A stretch of DNA of 64,000 nucleotides from Chitinophaga sp. CB10. Its GTDB lineage: Bacteria > Bacteroidota > Bacteroidia > Chitinophagales > Chitinophagaceae. Within the stretch, counting starts at the first letter, position 1, and each line of letters opens with the position of its first letter. The position numbers were made by a program, and so were the translations under genes. Below, in pieces: positions 1 to 9,700 of this stretch. Under the pieces are notes generated by a model. The model was not told where the DNA came from. It did no database searches and saw only the letters and a list, made by a program, of their open reading frames with translations. The stretch is taken from positions 8,210-72,209 of the forward strand of contig MLAV02000022.1 in the NCBI GenBank assembly GCA_001870995.2, in the 5' to 3' direction.

Positions 1-2030
1 GCTCCTTTCAGGAAAACACTATCTCTGTAATAATTGTAAACCTGATTACTCACCTCCAGTGACTTCGTTACAGTATAGGTCCCGATTTCCAAATCCAGGG
101 AAAAATCAAGGACAAGTGAGTCGCCTACATCAAATGCAATTCCGGACGTATCTGATTTATAATTACTGATTTTCTTAATAACCGGTTGCCCTCCAAGACG
201 ATAATTCATTACATCGTCTGTAATCTGAATTTGTAAATCATATCTGCTTACATAAGCTATACTATCGCCATTACAGGTTGATTTTTTAAGCACCGGTGGA
301 TCCAATTTGTAAACGAACCTGTAGGTACCTGGTGTTTTAACCGTAATAGTTTTGGAAATAACAAGTGTCTGATCCTTATACCTGGTTTTATCTACGCCAG
401 ATAACCGATCTGTAACTACTTCTTCTTTCTTTTCATCCAGATCTGACAAACTTTTGTTTCTTACACTCCCTGCTAATGCTGTAGCAACGGTACGCCCATG
501 CATATCTAAATAAGAAACTGAAATCTGCCCATTTTGATCAATCACTGAATTCATAAAATAATGGCTACTCAAACCCGCTTCTGTACCAAACAGAGCATCC
601 AGATCTTCCTGAGATGGTTCGCCATATAAATATTTCACTTCCCGGTTTGATCCAAGCTGAGCCTCTGCCCCAAGACCTCCTTGCCTTGATGGCCGGTTTG
701 TATTATCCGGCGTGTATTGAATCTCTGTAAATGCATACCCTCCTGCATCCGGAATATTTTCGGAAATAGGATTATTTTTATCAGGATTGTCAGGAGAATA
801 ATACTGATTACTGCCAAAACGCGTACTCATTTTCGCCGCGCGGCCCGTTACTATATCAGAAGGCAGGTCCAGCTTGTCATATTGCTCCTTATCATATTCG
901 GCATCATTAATGGACCTATTGTAAGCGGGGGTATATTTCATGACTGTAGAAACAGTAGGCGTAGGTAGTACATTCACCGCCGGCCGGCCCTGATAATCAT
1001 AGAAACTTTCAGCTACTATTGTGTGCTGCGTAGTGTTATCTTTTGTAACCGTTTGTCTGGCCCTGAGGCTACCATCAAAATAACTGGTTACCACCTTCCT
1101 TTTTCCTTCTTCTGCAAAACTGATATTAGATTGCCAGTTCAAATTCGGCTGATGCCCTTCAAAATCATAGCGTCCAAATCCCCCCGCAAAATCAGAACTC
1201 CAGGCAGTGGCAAACCTATTACCGTCCGCCTTTTCCTGTACAGCCCGCACCCGATAGAACAAAGCACCTTCTGTACCATACATCAATGGAATATTATAGG
1301 AGGTACCGCTAATGGTTGCCCGGGAACTACTAAACTGAAATACCTTTTTGGGATCGACAGGATTACCATATTTGACTGCATCCAAAGCACTACGGTCCAC
1401 ATAAGTCCATTCAAGATCATATACATCCGCTCCCAGCACAGCTGGCCAGGAAACAACCAGCTCATCAGTATTCTCTGAATATGGCGGGTTGTTAGACTGA
1501 ATAGATTTAATTGCATCGTCAATCTTTGACAACTTGTACACAGGTCTTACCTCCATCAGATTCTCAAGATAGAGAGCTGGCAGAACGTTCATGGTGGCAT
1601 CAGTAGTAATTTCCAATATCTTCACACTGACTTTATGCGCTTTGGCAAAGGTAAAAGAAGACCTAAGTGTATAGGGGTGTGTTGTATCGTAACTGATCGT
1701 TAACGTCTGATCCACTGAATCTTCCGTTAGCTGCGGTGTTGTATAAATAATACGCACTTTCGCAGATAAGCTAAACTTACCCGGCAAACGCCTGCTTGAA
1801 AATTCATCAATGCCAAGGGTAACAATATTCCGGAGGAAATATGGCGTATCCAATTTCGCTCTGTTTGCATCGAAATAAGCAGCATCCTGAATTGAAACAA
1901 CAGAGTCTTTCGCCAATTGGCCGCTTGCGCCGGTTAACATTTTCTTAATAACAATCGCATGTTGTGCGAATGCTGTCGTTCCTGTTAATGTATAAAGGGC
2001 CAGGAACAACAAATTGCGGGCTATTTTCAT
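1..2030 (-). CDS. RHS-like (YD-type) large secreted protein, 3' end beyond window
   Basis: The frame is open from an ATG at 2030 to the left edge, giving 676 codons with no stop. It starts with a signal peptide (MKIARNLLFLALYTL... ending near AFAQ). From about residue 150 it holds an FN3-like stretch (VVSWPAVLGADVYDLEW) and then segments typical of Bacteroidota RHS-type proteins, such as VVTSYFDGSLRARQTVTKDN, ESFYDYQGRPAV and YLDMHGRTVATALAG. In this family the N-terminal part precedes YD repeats and often a variable C-terminal tip; that part lies outside the window. It is the last visible gene of the operon and starts 13 bp after the stop of the gene before it. The family call rests on motif resemblance. 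Whether it carries a toxin tip cannot be seen. Confidence 0.75.
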   Translation of the reverse strand, partial: MKIARNLLFLALYTLTGTTAFAQHAIVIKKMLTGASGQLAKDSVVSIQDAAYFDANRAKLDTPYFLRNIVTLGIDEFSSRRLPGKFSLSAKVRIIYTTPQLTEDSVDQTLTISYDTTHPYTLRSSFTFAKAHKVSVKILEITTDATMNVLPALYLENLMEVRPVYKLSKIDDAIKSIQSNNPPYSENTDELVVSWPAVLGADVYDLEWTYVDRSALDAVKYGNPVDPKKVFQFSSSRATISGTSYNIPLMYGTEGALFYRVRAVQEKADGNRFATAWSSDFAGGFGRYDFEGHQPNLNWQSNISFAEEGKRKVVTSYFDGSLRARQTVTKDNTTQHTIVAESFYDYQGRPAVNVLPTPTVSTVMKYTPAYNRSINDAEYDKEQYDKLDLPSDIVTGRAAKMSTRFGSNQYYSPDNPDKNNPISENIPDAGGYAFTEIQYTPDNTNRPSRQGGLGAEAQLGSNREVKYLYGEPSQEDLDALFGTEAGLSSHYFMNSVIDQNGQISVSYLDMHGRTVATALAGSVRNKSLSDLDEKKEEVVTDRLSGVDKTRYKDQTLVISKTITVKTPGTYRFVYKLDPPVLKKSTCNGDSIAYVSRYDLQIQITDDVMNYRLGGQPVIKKISNYKSDTSGIAFDVGDSLVLDFSLDLEIGTYTVTKSLEVSNQVYNYYRDSVFLKG

Positions 2031-2043
2031 ATTTCCCAATATT

Positions 2044-2775
2044 TTATTTCAATAGGGTAGAGGATGTATTTATAATCTCATATTGCTCATAAGGCGACTT
2101 TGCCTTCAATATGTTATTATCAACGCTGTAATAAATCTCTGTCTGAAAGCCAGTGTATCCTGACGGCAGCCTGGAATAATTTTTATACTGCGTTCGCACA
2201 ATGGATTTGCGCTCCGTTACAGTACCATCTTCATTGTCCACTGCCACATTCAGGTATTGTATAACCTCATCTATAAGACTGGTGGTAGCATCGTAAACTA
2301 TTTCCAATTTTCTATAGGGTGCTCCGTCAATACAATTAATGATAATGATACATTTAGTCCCTTCCTGGATAAAATTCCAATTTCGAAACACTTGCCTGAT
2401 AATACTCAGGTTGACAGACTCCTCAGTGCGGACATTTGTTCTAGATGAACCAATATTTGACACTATCATTTTTTGCATTGCTTTATACAAGGTAACCTGC
2501 GTTCGGCCGTCGTAAATAAATTCTAACTCCTCCGAAACATACCTGATCCTATCATGATCCACTGCTACTTCTGCTGTCATAGAATCTATAAATGCATCAC
2601 GCTGCTCCTCATAAAAAGCTTGTGTCTTAACACTGTATTTCATTACATTCTCTCCTGAGAAGTTTCGTAGCATCTTCAGACGTTTGAATAATGCTGTCGT
2701 GTCCGTACCCTGGTTGGAGTATGCACCAGAACTTATCGACAATAATAAACAAAGTATATAGATCAGTCCTTTCAT
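2044..2775 (-). CDS. Secreted protein of unknown function (RHS-like locus)
   Basis: The 243-residue protein starts with a clear signal peptide (MKGLIYILCLLLSISSGAYS) and has no other membrane segment. The mature part alternates short beta-prone segments and acidic loops. I recognise no domain. Its start overlaps the stop of the 1154-residue gene by four bases (ATGA), so the two are probably translationally coupled, and it is followed 13 bp later by the RHS-like gene. The context suggests an accessory periplasmic or surface component of the RHS-like locus. No function can be read from the sequence itself. Confidence 0.8.
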   Translation of the reverse strand: MKGLIYILCLLLSISSGAYSNQGTDTTALFKRLKMLRNFSGENVMKYSVKTQAFYEEQRDAFIDSMTAEVAVDHDRIRYVSEELEFIYDGRTQVTLYKAMQKMIVSNIGSSRTNVRTEESVNLSIIRQVFRNWNFIQEGTKCIIIINCIDGAPYRKLEIVYDATTSLIDEVIQYLNVAVDNEDGTVTERKSIVRTQYKNYSRLPSGYTGFQTEIYYSVDNNILKAKSPYEQYEIINTSSTLLK

Positions 2776-5700
2776 TCTATCTCTTTTATAAAACCGTTTC
2801 TTGACTCTTTCAGTGTGACAATACCTTTTTCTGTTTCTTTCTTAACCCTGATTAATGTACCGTCATCATCATATTCATAGAACGTCGCGTAATTATTTTC
2901 ATCCAGTTCAGCCATCATCTTCAAACTCATCGGATCATATGCATACGATTTCATATTGGCGTGGTAGGGATGAAATCGAATATCATCGACATATACAGCA
3001 GTATTTTTTGTGGCTATCATTTCCAGTGTCAATCCGGTTGAACCTTTTGGCAAACTCACCACCTGCTCATAACGCTGCCATCCGTCAACCATTACACCTA
3101 CAGGACGGGCTTCAATCATTATGCGTTGTGCCCCTGCAACATATAACGTAATCTTATTAGAAGAATAGGTAGTACAATTGCACTCACCCGCTTCTTTTAC
3201 CCATGCGCTAAACACCATTTTGTCACCCGAGAGCGGAGCAAAGGGAGGAATAAGAATATTGGCATTAGTCCTCACGCTCTTCAATACTGTAGCTGGTGTG
3301 CAATTATTAGTTCCAAAAGTAAAAGTCGGATTCGAGATTTCGGGAACCGCATCTACTACATTAGACCGGATGACCACAGTGTCGCCAGCGGGGATTTTTA
3401 TTGAATTTTTGCCGGTATGTTGCTCCTCAGCTGTGATAAGATTTTTATATTTGCTCAAATCAAATCTTCTGTCTGGAGGCAAGCTGTTTTCCTGGCAATC
3501 CTGCGGCAAAAAATCATAGTCTTCAAATCCATCATAAGCAGCATTTCTATATCTGCTATTCTGAATAACTGCTATTGGAATTGTATTATCGTATCCATAT
3601 ACAATCGAATTATACCGTCCTAGAGGGTCCACAGTTTCCAACTCTAGTCCCTTGGTATTAAAGATGGTGCTTTCAGCATTCCAAACCCATTTAGTCGTAT
3701 CTTTTATGGACATCCACTTTTGAGATTGGTTTTTCCAGAACGACTGATAGTCTTTATATGTCCCGTCTTTTCGGATATTGGTTTGCTGAGACGAAGATTC
3801 TTCAGCGCGGTTTGTATAATATATATAGGACCTGACAGCTCTCCAGTTTCCAAGCATGCCGTACACATAAGGATTCACAGAAGTATCTGTCAGTAAACTG
3901 TATGGTGTAGCTACATATGGCGCCACATGGATAGGCACATCGGCTTCCAGCGGATTTTGACACATATCGGACGAAATTTTCACATGATATATACCACTAT
4001 CCGATGGAGATACCCTACTGATAACGGGCTCACGGGCGGTAGTTGTCTTGCCGCTTGGGAATGTCCAAAGATAGGTTACAGCGGATGTAGGCAGGTTAAT
4101 AACCTGGAATCGAACATAATCCCCTTTGCAAAACAATGGCTTATCTGCTGAAGCGATCTGGTAGTTTGCAAAATCAAGTATTGTTATATCTTGTACTTTA
4201 AAGGCATTGCAATTGTCAATAATTTTGACTGAATAGGTCGAATTTTTTACTAATTGATACCGGCTATTACTGGAAAAGCTACCAGTGTAATTACTATCCA
4301 GGTATGGGCCATTTTCGCCGTTACCAAGAGCTGCCAGTTTATACATATATTTTGTTCCTGTTTTGCTTCCATTAATACCCTTCACCCTAATTTGACCAGA
4401 ATTAGCAGGAGCACCAGGGCAAACCCATCCTTTAGAACTGTCAATGTCGACACTCACAGGGGTGTAGTTATAATATATTTCAATCGTATTTTCTGGATGA
4501 ACACCTATCCCTCCATACAGCTCGTAGGGATAGTATCGAGATATCTGATACCTACCTGGTAAGGTCATAGTATAACTAGAACCTGAATAAAAGGTTGTCA
4601 ATAAAGAATTATCTGGCGCCGCTGTGACAGCATAGGCTGAATAAGGTACGCTGACAATATTTTCTAATGGCTTAATAGTTTGTCCCTGACAAGTGCTGTT
4701 CAGTTCATAGTCCCACTTATAGTTAAAAACGTCTTGACTGGTGATCATTACAGGTACATCCCAGACACCGCAGCTATCGGTTACACGGAAAAGATAATAG
4801 CCGGGAGTAAAATATTGCGTGACACCACTAGGATCGACATATGAATCAAGCATAAAAGAGGTATTGGTCAAACTCCCTGACGAATACCAATCGAATTTAT
4901 CAGATGTAACAGGATAAACCATCTTTAAATTGGGAGTTCTTGTCCATCGCGCAGCATAAATTATGCTTATTCCAGAAACGTTACTTCGGCCACTGCTTTG
5001 CGACTTCCCAACAAAAGCTTCTCCTCTGTAATATGGAGTCGGAATGGGAGAAACATTCAGAATATCCGGGGTATCAATAATAATATCAGGCCTATTAGCC
5101 AATTTCATTTCTACGCGATAATCACCATATGGAATGTTTGTAAATTTATAATTAAAAAAATTGTAACCATCATCGATAGCCGTTCCAGTTCTTACCTCAC
5201 CTGTGTTTTTATTAACAAGCTGTAGTATTGTCGGCAGACAAATACTTTCGACTGAAGCTATCAAATTAATATTATCACATGATCTTTCTATCGTATATGA
5301 TATCCCTTCCGTATATAAAGGCCTGTTGTATCTTATTGTATCTCCACAAGGAGAGGCTAATGTTAAAACAAACGGTACTCTATCATACTTTGACATATCA
5401 GTACCAACAGGTAGCTGAATCGTATCGAATATCGCGTTACTTCTTCTTAGATTCCAATTTACCAAGGTGTCTGTTCCAACATTAATCAGGTACTTGATTG
5501 TTGGTACAAATTCTGGATTGGGATTATAAGAGGCGACGGAACTAATGACGAACTTATCACATGATCCAACTATGCGGCGCAAGGAATATCCACTCGAAAC
5601 CATATACATACCCACAGCCGGCATAGTAATGTTTGTCGGCGCCGGAGAAGTGGAACAATCATCAATTACCCTTACGGTAAAATTACCGGCAGGCAAGCTA

Positions 5701-6236
5701 TCAATAACATAAGTACTATCTCCCGTATAAAAGTCTCTGCGTCCTGTATATCCTGTTGGAACATTTTCCAGGTAAATATGATAAGGTCTTCGCCCATTCC
5801 TGATTATAGTTCTGATCTGACCATTCGGACATTTACCAATAGCTCCGCGTAGTATCGACGATACCGCTGTTATATCTACATAACTGCCTGGCACCTTTAT
5901 CGTGTCAAGCTTTGTAGACACATACCCCTGACACACGGCATTTACTGTTAATTGATAGTTGCCTGGTTTTAACATCGGCAATACCCGATCCTTTGTTCTT
6001 TCGTACAAAAAAGAACTACCCCCTAAAAGTTTCAGACTGTACTGAACACTGTCAAATAAAGCAGCATCTGCACCGGTAAGAGTTACAGTAATGACTCCAT
6101 TCGCCGCACAGGTTGCACCATCCACCTTCTTTGTTATACTCCAGTTATTGCATTGCCCATTTACTTTATTGGCAGCAAAAATGCATAGCAATAGCAGCGT
6201 ATAATAATAAACTACTCTTAAAATTTTCTTTCCCAT
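2772..6236 (-). CDS. Large secreted multidomain protein with Ig/PKD-like domain and YD-like C-terminus
   Basis: This 1154-residue protein has a signal peptide (about residues 1-27, ending NKVNGQ). A long stretch of repeated beta-sandwich-like segments with paired cysteines follows. An Ig/PKD-like domain lies near residues 700-770 (YLWTFPSGKTTT, SDSGIYHVKIS). A jelly-roll or carbohydrate-binding-like domain lies near residues 1000-1100 (VFSAWVKEAGE, AVYVDDIRFHP). The last 55 residues (SYAYDPMSLK, FYEYDDDGTLIRVKKE) resemble an RHS/YD unit. No type IX sorting domain is evident. It lies 26 bp after the lipocalin-like gene and overlaps the 243-residue gene by 4 bp, firmly inside the operon. I infer a surface-exposed structural part of an RHS-like assembly. 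Confidence 0.8.
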   Translation of the reverse strand: MGKKILRVVYYYTLLLLCIFAANKVNGQCNNWSITKKVDGATCAANGVITVTLTGADAALFDSVQYSLKLLGGSSFLYERTKDRVLPMLKPGNYQLTVNAVCQGYVSTKLDTIKVPGSYVDITAVSSILRGAIGKCPNGQIRTIIRNGRRPYHIYLENVPTGYTGRRDFYTGDSTYVIDSLPAGNFTVRVIDDCSTSPAPTNITMPAVGMYMVSSGYSLRRIVGSCDKFVISSVASYNPNPEFVPTIKYLINVGTDTLVNWNLRRSNAIFDTIQLPVGTDMSKYDRVPFVLTLASPCGDTIRYNRPLYTEGISYTIERSCDNINLIASVESICLPTILQLVNKNTGEVRTGTAIDDGYNFFNYKFTNIPYGDYRVEMKLANRPDIIIDTPDILNVSPIPTPYYRGEAFVGKSQSSGRSNVSGISIIYAARWTRTPNLKMVYPVTSDKFDWYSSGSLTNTSFMLDSYVDPSGVTQYFTPGYYLFRVTDSCGVWDVPVMITSQDVFNYKWDYELNSTCQGQTIKPLENIVSVPYSAYAVTAAPDNSLLTTFYSGSSYTMTLPGRYQISRYYPYELYGGIGVHPENTIEIYYNYTPVSVDIDSSKGWVCPGAPANSGQIRVKGINGSKTGTKYMYKLAALGNGENGPYLDSNYTGSFSSNSRYQLVKNSTYSVKIIDNCNAFKVQDITILDFANYQIASADKPLFCKGDYVRFQVINLPTSAVTYLWTFPSGKTTTAREPVISRVSPSDSGIYHVKISSDMCQNPLEADVPIHVAPYVATPYSLLTDTSVNPYVYGMLGNWRAVRSYIYYTNRAEESSSQQTNIRKDGTYKDYQSFWKNQSQKWMSIKDTTKWVWNAESTIFNTKGLELETVDPLGRYNSIVYGYDNTIPIAVIQNSRYRNAAYDGFEDYDFLPQDCQENSLPPDRRFDLSKYKNLITAEEQHTGKNSIKIPAGDTVVIRSNVVDAVPEISNPTFTFGTNNCTPATVLKSVRTNANILIPPFAPLSGDKMVFSAWVKEAGECNCTTYSSNKITLYVAGAQRIMIEARPVGVMVDGWQRYEQVVSLPKGSTGLTLEMIATKNTAVYVDDIRFHPYHANMKSYAYDPMSLKMMAELDENNYATFYEYDDDGTLIRVKKETEKGIVTLKESRNGFIKEIE

Positions 6237-6262
6237 TGATTAGGGTATAACTGGTTGAGCGA

Positions 6263-6727
6263 TTAATATTTCTTGTAGTACAGCGTCATAACCCTTTTTA
6301 CAGGCTGACCGTTCTCCATAAAGGATTCTGTGATTGGTCCAATTAACAATTTATCAGCTCCGTCCAACTGATACACATAATTATTTGATTGAATTTCTGC
6401 ATCCATCTTGCTTGTACGAAAAACCTGAATCCTATTATCTTCAATAGTATAATCAAAATAACCGTCTACCGAATTGGTCTGGAGCCGACACTTACTACCC
6501 TGAAATGTTAATCCGGTACAAGTAGCTGCACTTGCTTTTCGGAAGTCCTCCTTGCTTGTCAGCTTACTCGTCTGAATTAATACATTGGAAATAAGTTGAT
6601 ATCTTTCCTCCACGATTTCGGTCAGCTTCCAACTTCCCTGCAACTTCAGGCTGTCAATATTCTGCTGCGCCTTTACTGATAAAGAAATTATAAAAGAGCT
6701 TACTAGCATTACAAAAAACTTCTCCAT
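6263..6727 (-). CDS. Small secreted lipocalin-like protein
   Basis: The 154-residue protein carries a signal peptide (MEKFFVMLVSSFIISLSVKAQ). The mature domain begins with LKLQGSWKLTEI, the opening strand pattern of lipocalin-like domains in Bacteroidota. A run of alternating strands follows (YDYTIEDNRIQVFRTS is close to the pattern; see also NNYVYQLDGADKLLIG), and it ends YYKKY. Two cysteines, near residues 78 and 86, could pair. It sits between the two giant genes with gaps of 27 and 26 bp, so it is co-transcribed with them. The lipocalin call rests on the GSW start and overall length. A ligand or partner role is not visible. Confidence 0.7.
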   Translation of the reverse strand: MEKFFVMLVSSFIISLSVKAQQNIDSLKLQGSWKLTEIVEERYQLISNVLIQTSKLTSKEDFRKASAATCTGLTFQGSKCRLQTNSVDGYFDYTIEDNRIQVFRTSKMDAEIQSNNYVYQLDGADKLLIGPITESFMENGQPVKRVMTLYYKKY

Positions 6728-6754
6728 ACTTATATCTAATAATTTTAAATGCGT

Positions 6755-9700
6755 TTATTGAAAAATACATTTGATAATTTGACCTTTCTTATCCGTAACA
6801 TGCCAGTTCTGCTTGAACTCAGCGGCTGCTGCATTAATAATACCACTGGTTTCATCAATGGACAGCGTGTATGTACTACCGTTCTTCATAAGCGGATTTC
6901 TTAACATTGTCACATTACCTACGGAACCGGTAATATTTCTTCTGCCGGAACGAATAATCTTAAGGGTCATATTATAACCGGTGATTGGCTTGCCTTCACG
7001 CGTAAGGAAATAAATATCCGGCGCTCCACCCGTCAACACGTTTGCATCAATAGCCCACGCCTCGGTTGTTCCAGGAAATGTTGCCAGCTTGCTGTTGCAG
7101 CCTTCATCGGTAACCTGTACATTCGCATACACTAATATTTCATCCCCGGACGTGAAGTAATCTTCCACCTTATTTGGACTAAGGCTCGTCACTAATTTGC
7201 CTTCCAGAATAGTAACATTTTGTATAGTAGCCCCTATGTTTTTGTACGCACCTGACATCCCATCATAAACCCATGCTGCCGGATAATTAAATGAATAAAC
7301 CGGATCGTTAAACTCATTTTGCGTTGCTGTTAACAATACATCTCCCGTTTCACTATCATACAACAGGTTCTTCGTAACTACCTTACTTCCCTTCTGCGTA
7401 ACCACCATGCTATCCAAAATACCATGCCTGTTAATAACTTTAACCATGGATGCAGCCTTATATGCCAACTCCTCCCATTGCGGAGCTCCGTATCCATTTA
7501 ATATTGATATCGGGAACCCTGTAGGAACAATGTCAAGCCCAATACCTACTTTCAGGCCAACTGTATTGGTTTTCTGTTCCTTCATATCCGCCATCAACTC
7601 CAAATCCATCCCTACGAATGCACTGTCAATTATACCAGTTGGACTCATGGTAAGTACCTTATTGTTCAAATGCTTGAATTCCTGCTGCTCATTATCCACA
7701 TGGTAATAGTTCGTAACTGAAGATATCGGCTTATCATCCCCCTCTGCATAAGTAAATTCAGACTTCAGCTTACCGTGCATATCATTCAATTCTACTTTAA
7801 CACCCTGGCTAAGTGCAAGAAAGTTCTTAGCACCAAACTTCAGGAAGTCAAATAAAAACGGATGGTAATTCATCTTACTGAAACTCCTATCAAACTCAGA
7901 TGCTACTGCAATCGTTGGAAAATCATAGCTGGTATAGAAGCATGTTTCTTTATAACCAGTAAGTGATTTTACTTTTTTATTATGTATTGAGAATACCTTT
8001 ACCTTTCGGTATCCTACACCCGGCGATGGAAAAAAGCCTTCTCCCAGCGGCGTTTCAATATAAGTAGTTATGTCTGGCACCAACAGCCCGGCCCGGCTCT
8101 TAGTAATAATAGGTGTATGAAATGGATTATCATCCCCTCCGATTACAGGCTCATAGTTAGCCACACCACTACTTATTTCTACATCCTTTCCTCCAATTTT
8201 TTCAGTTGTTGTGTACTGGTATGCTGTACCATAAATTGACTCCTTTTGTCCGGTCATGGCATTCCAGTGATCATATAATACAATGCTTTTAACACGGTGC
8301 CCACCACCATATTTTTTATAGGTTGGGTCACTCAGTCGGGCGAAAGAACGGGTTAAATCCAAATCCTTCATCTGCCCCTTTGCTCGTACCATTCTGCCGA
8401 AACCACGTATCATCTCAGGAATATTCTCAAATTCTGCAACAATCGTTTTGATGGCAGATTCGCCGGTAACATCATCCCCAACATCAGATCCCGGATGTGC
8501 CTTCGAGGGCAGTTGCACTTTGAGGAATTGAACAGCAGCATTAGCCAATGGGCTGAATCTCCCGCCCTCATCTCCATCTATATCTACAGACCTTAACTTC
8601 ACATAAATAGTGTTACCATTATTATAATACCCATAGCTACCTGGCTCAAGGAATCCATAGCAGGGAATATACTCGTATCCTTCTCCATGGTTATCTCCGG
8701 GAACTTTTACATTCAAGCGGAAAAACATGGTATCATTGATATTTCTTAAATAATAGTTCTGAATATCCTCCTTCGATTTTACCGGTTTTGACACATGAAA
8801 GGACACGTACAGGTTATCGCTGGAAGTACCGGAAAATGTTTCATAAAGGTGATTTTTTAAATCTGAAAGAGATTGCGGCACCTGGCTCGAAAGGCCAGCA
8901 ATGGCAGTCATCACAGCTGCCTTACGGTTTTGCACATATGCATAATCATCGCTTTCATAATTTATCTTCAGACGGCCACCGTTCGGCAGCTTAATTGAAT
9001 CAAGTGCCCATGCGGCTGCATTTGAGGCCATTACTGCGCTGTCCTGCAAAGCATAAGGATACTCTGAATTCAACAATCCATTGGGATTATCGGCACTATT
9101 TTTATAATTACCCCATCTGTCAAATGACTTATGATCGTAGGAGGGATTGTTCTTGCTGTAATGGAATACATAAGCATTCCGCTTGTCCTTCTCCACATTT
9201 GCAGCTTTATTTCCATTGTACGTAAACCAAACTTTCTTCAATGTCAACTTACCATTTGTACGGACAGGCTTATTAACTCCCGGGCAAAGTTCATAATTGT
9301 ACTCAAAATGCACCGTCTTAATAGGCGTAGCATTTACCCCCTTTGCAGCAAATTCAGCTTTTGAGTACAGCCTGATTTCTTCCAGCTTTTTGGGCTGCAC
9401 GCCATTAGGAAGCTTATGCCCATCTTCAGTAATAGCCATAAGATCTTCCCGGCTGCCCAGTTGAAAAACTGCTACATAATTCTTTGAGACAATGGAATTC
9501 AAATACCATAACTCCTTTTCTCCATATACATAACTGGCCTTATCATCGCGATCATCACTCTTGAACCCTTCATTATAATTGGCCACACTATCATATGGAA
9601 CACGCCACATATAAGCGGAATCACGGCCGGCGATTTTCGTATAATTAAACTTGATAGCCGTACCCAGGTCGTCCGGAGTTATCCCATCCCCTGTTAAATC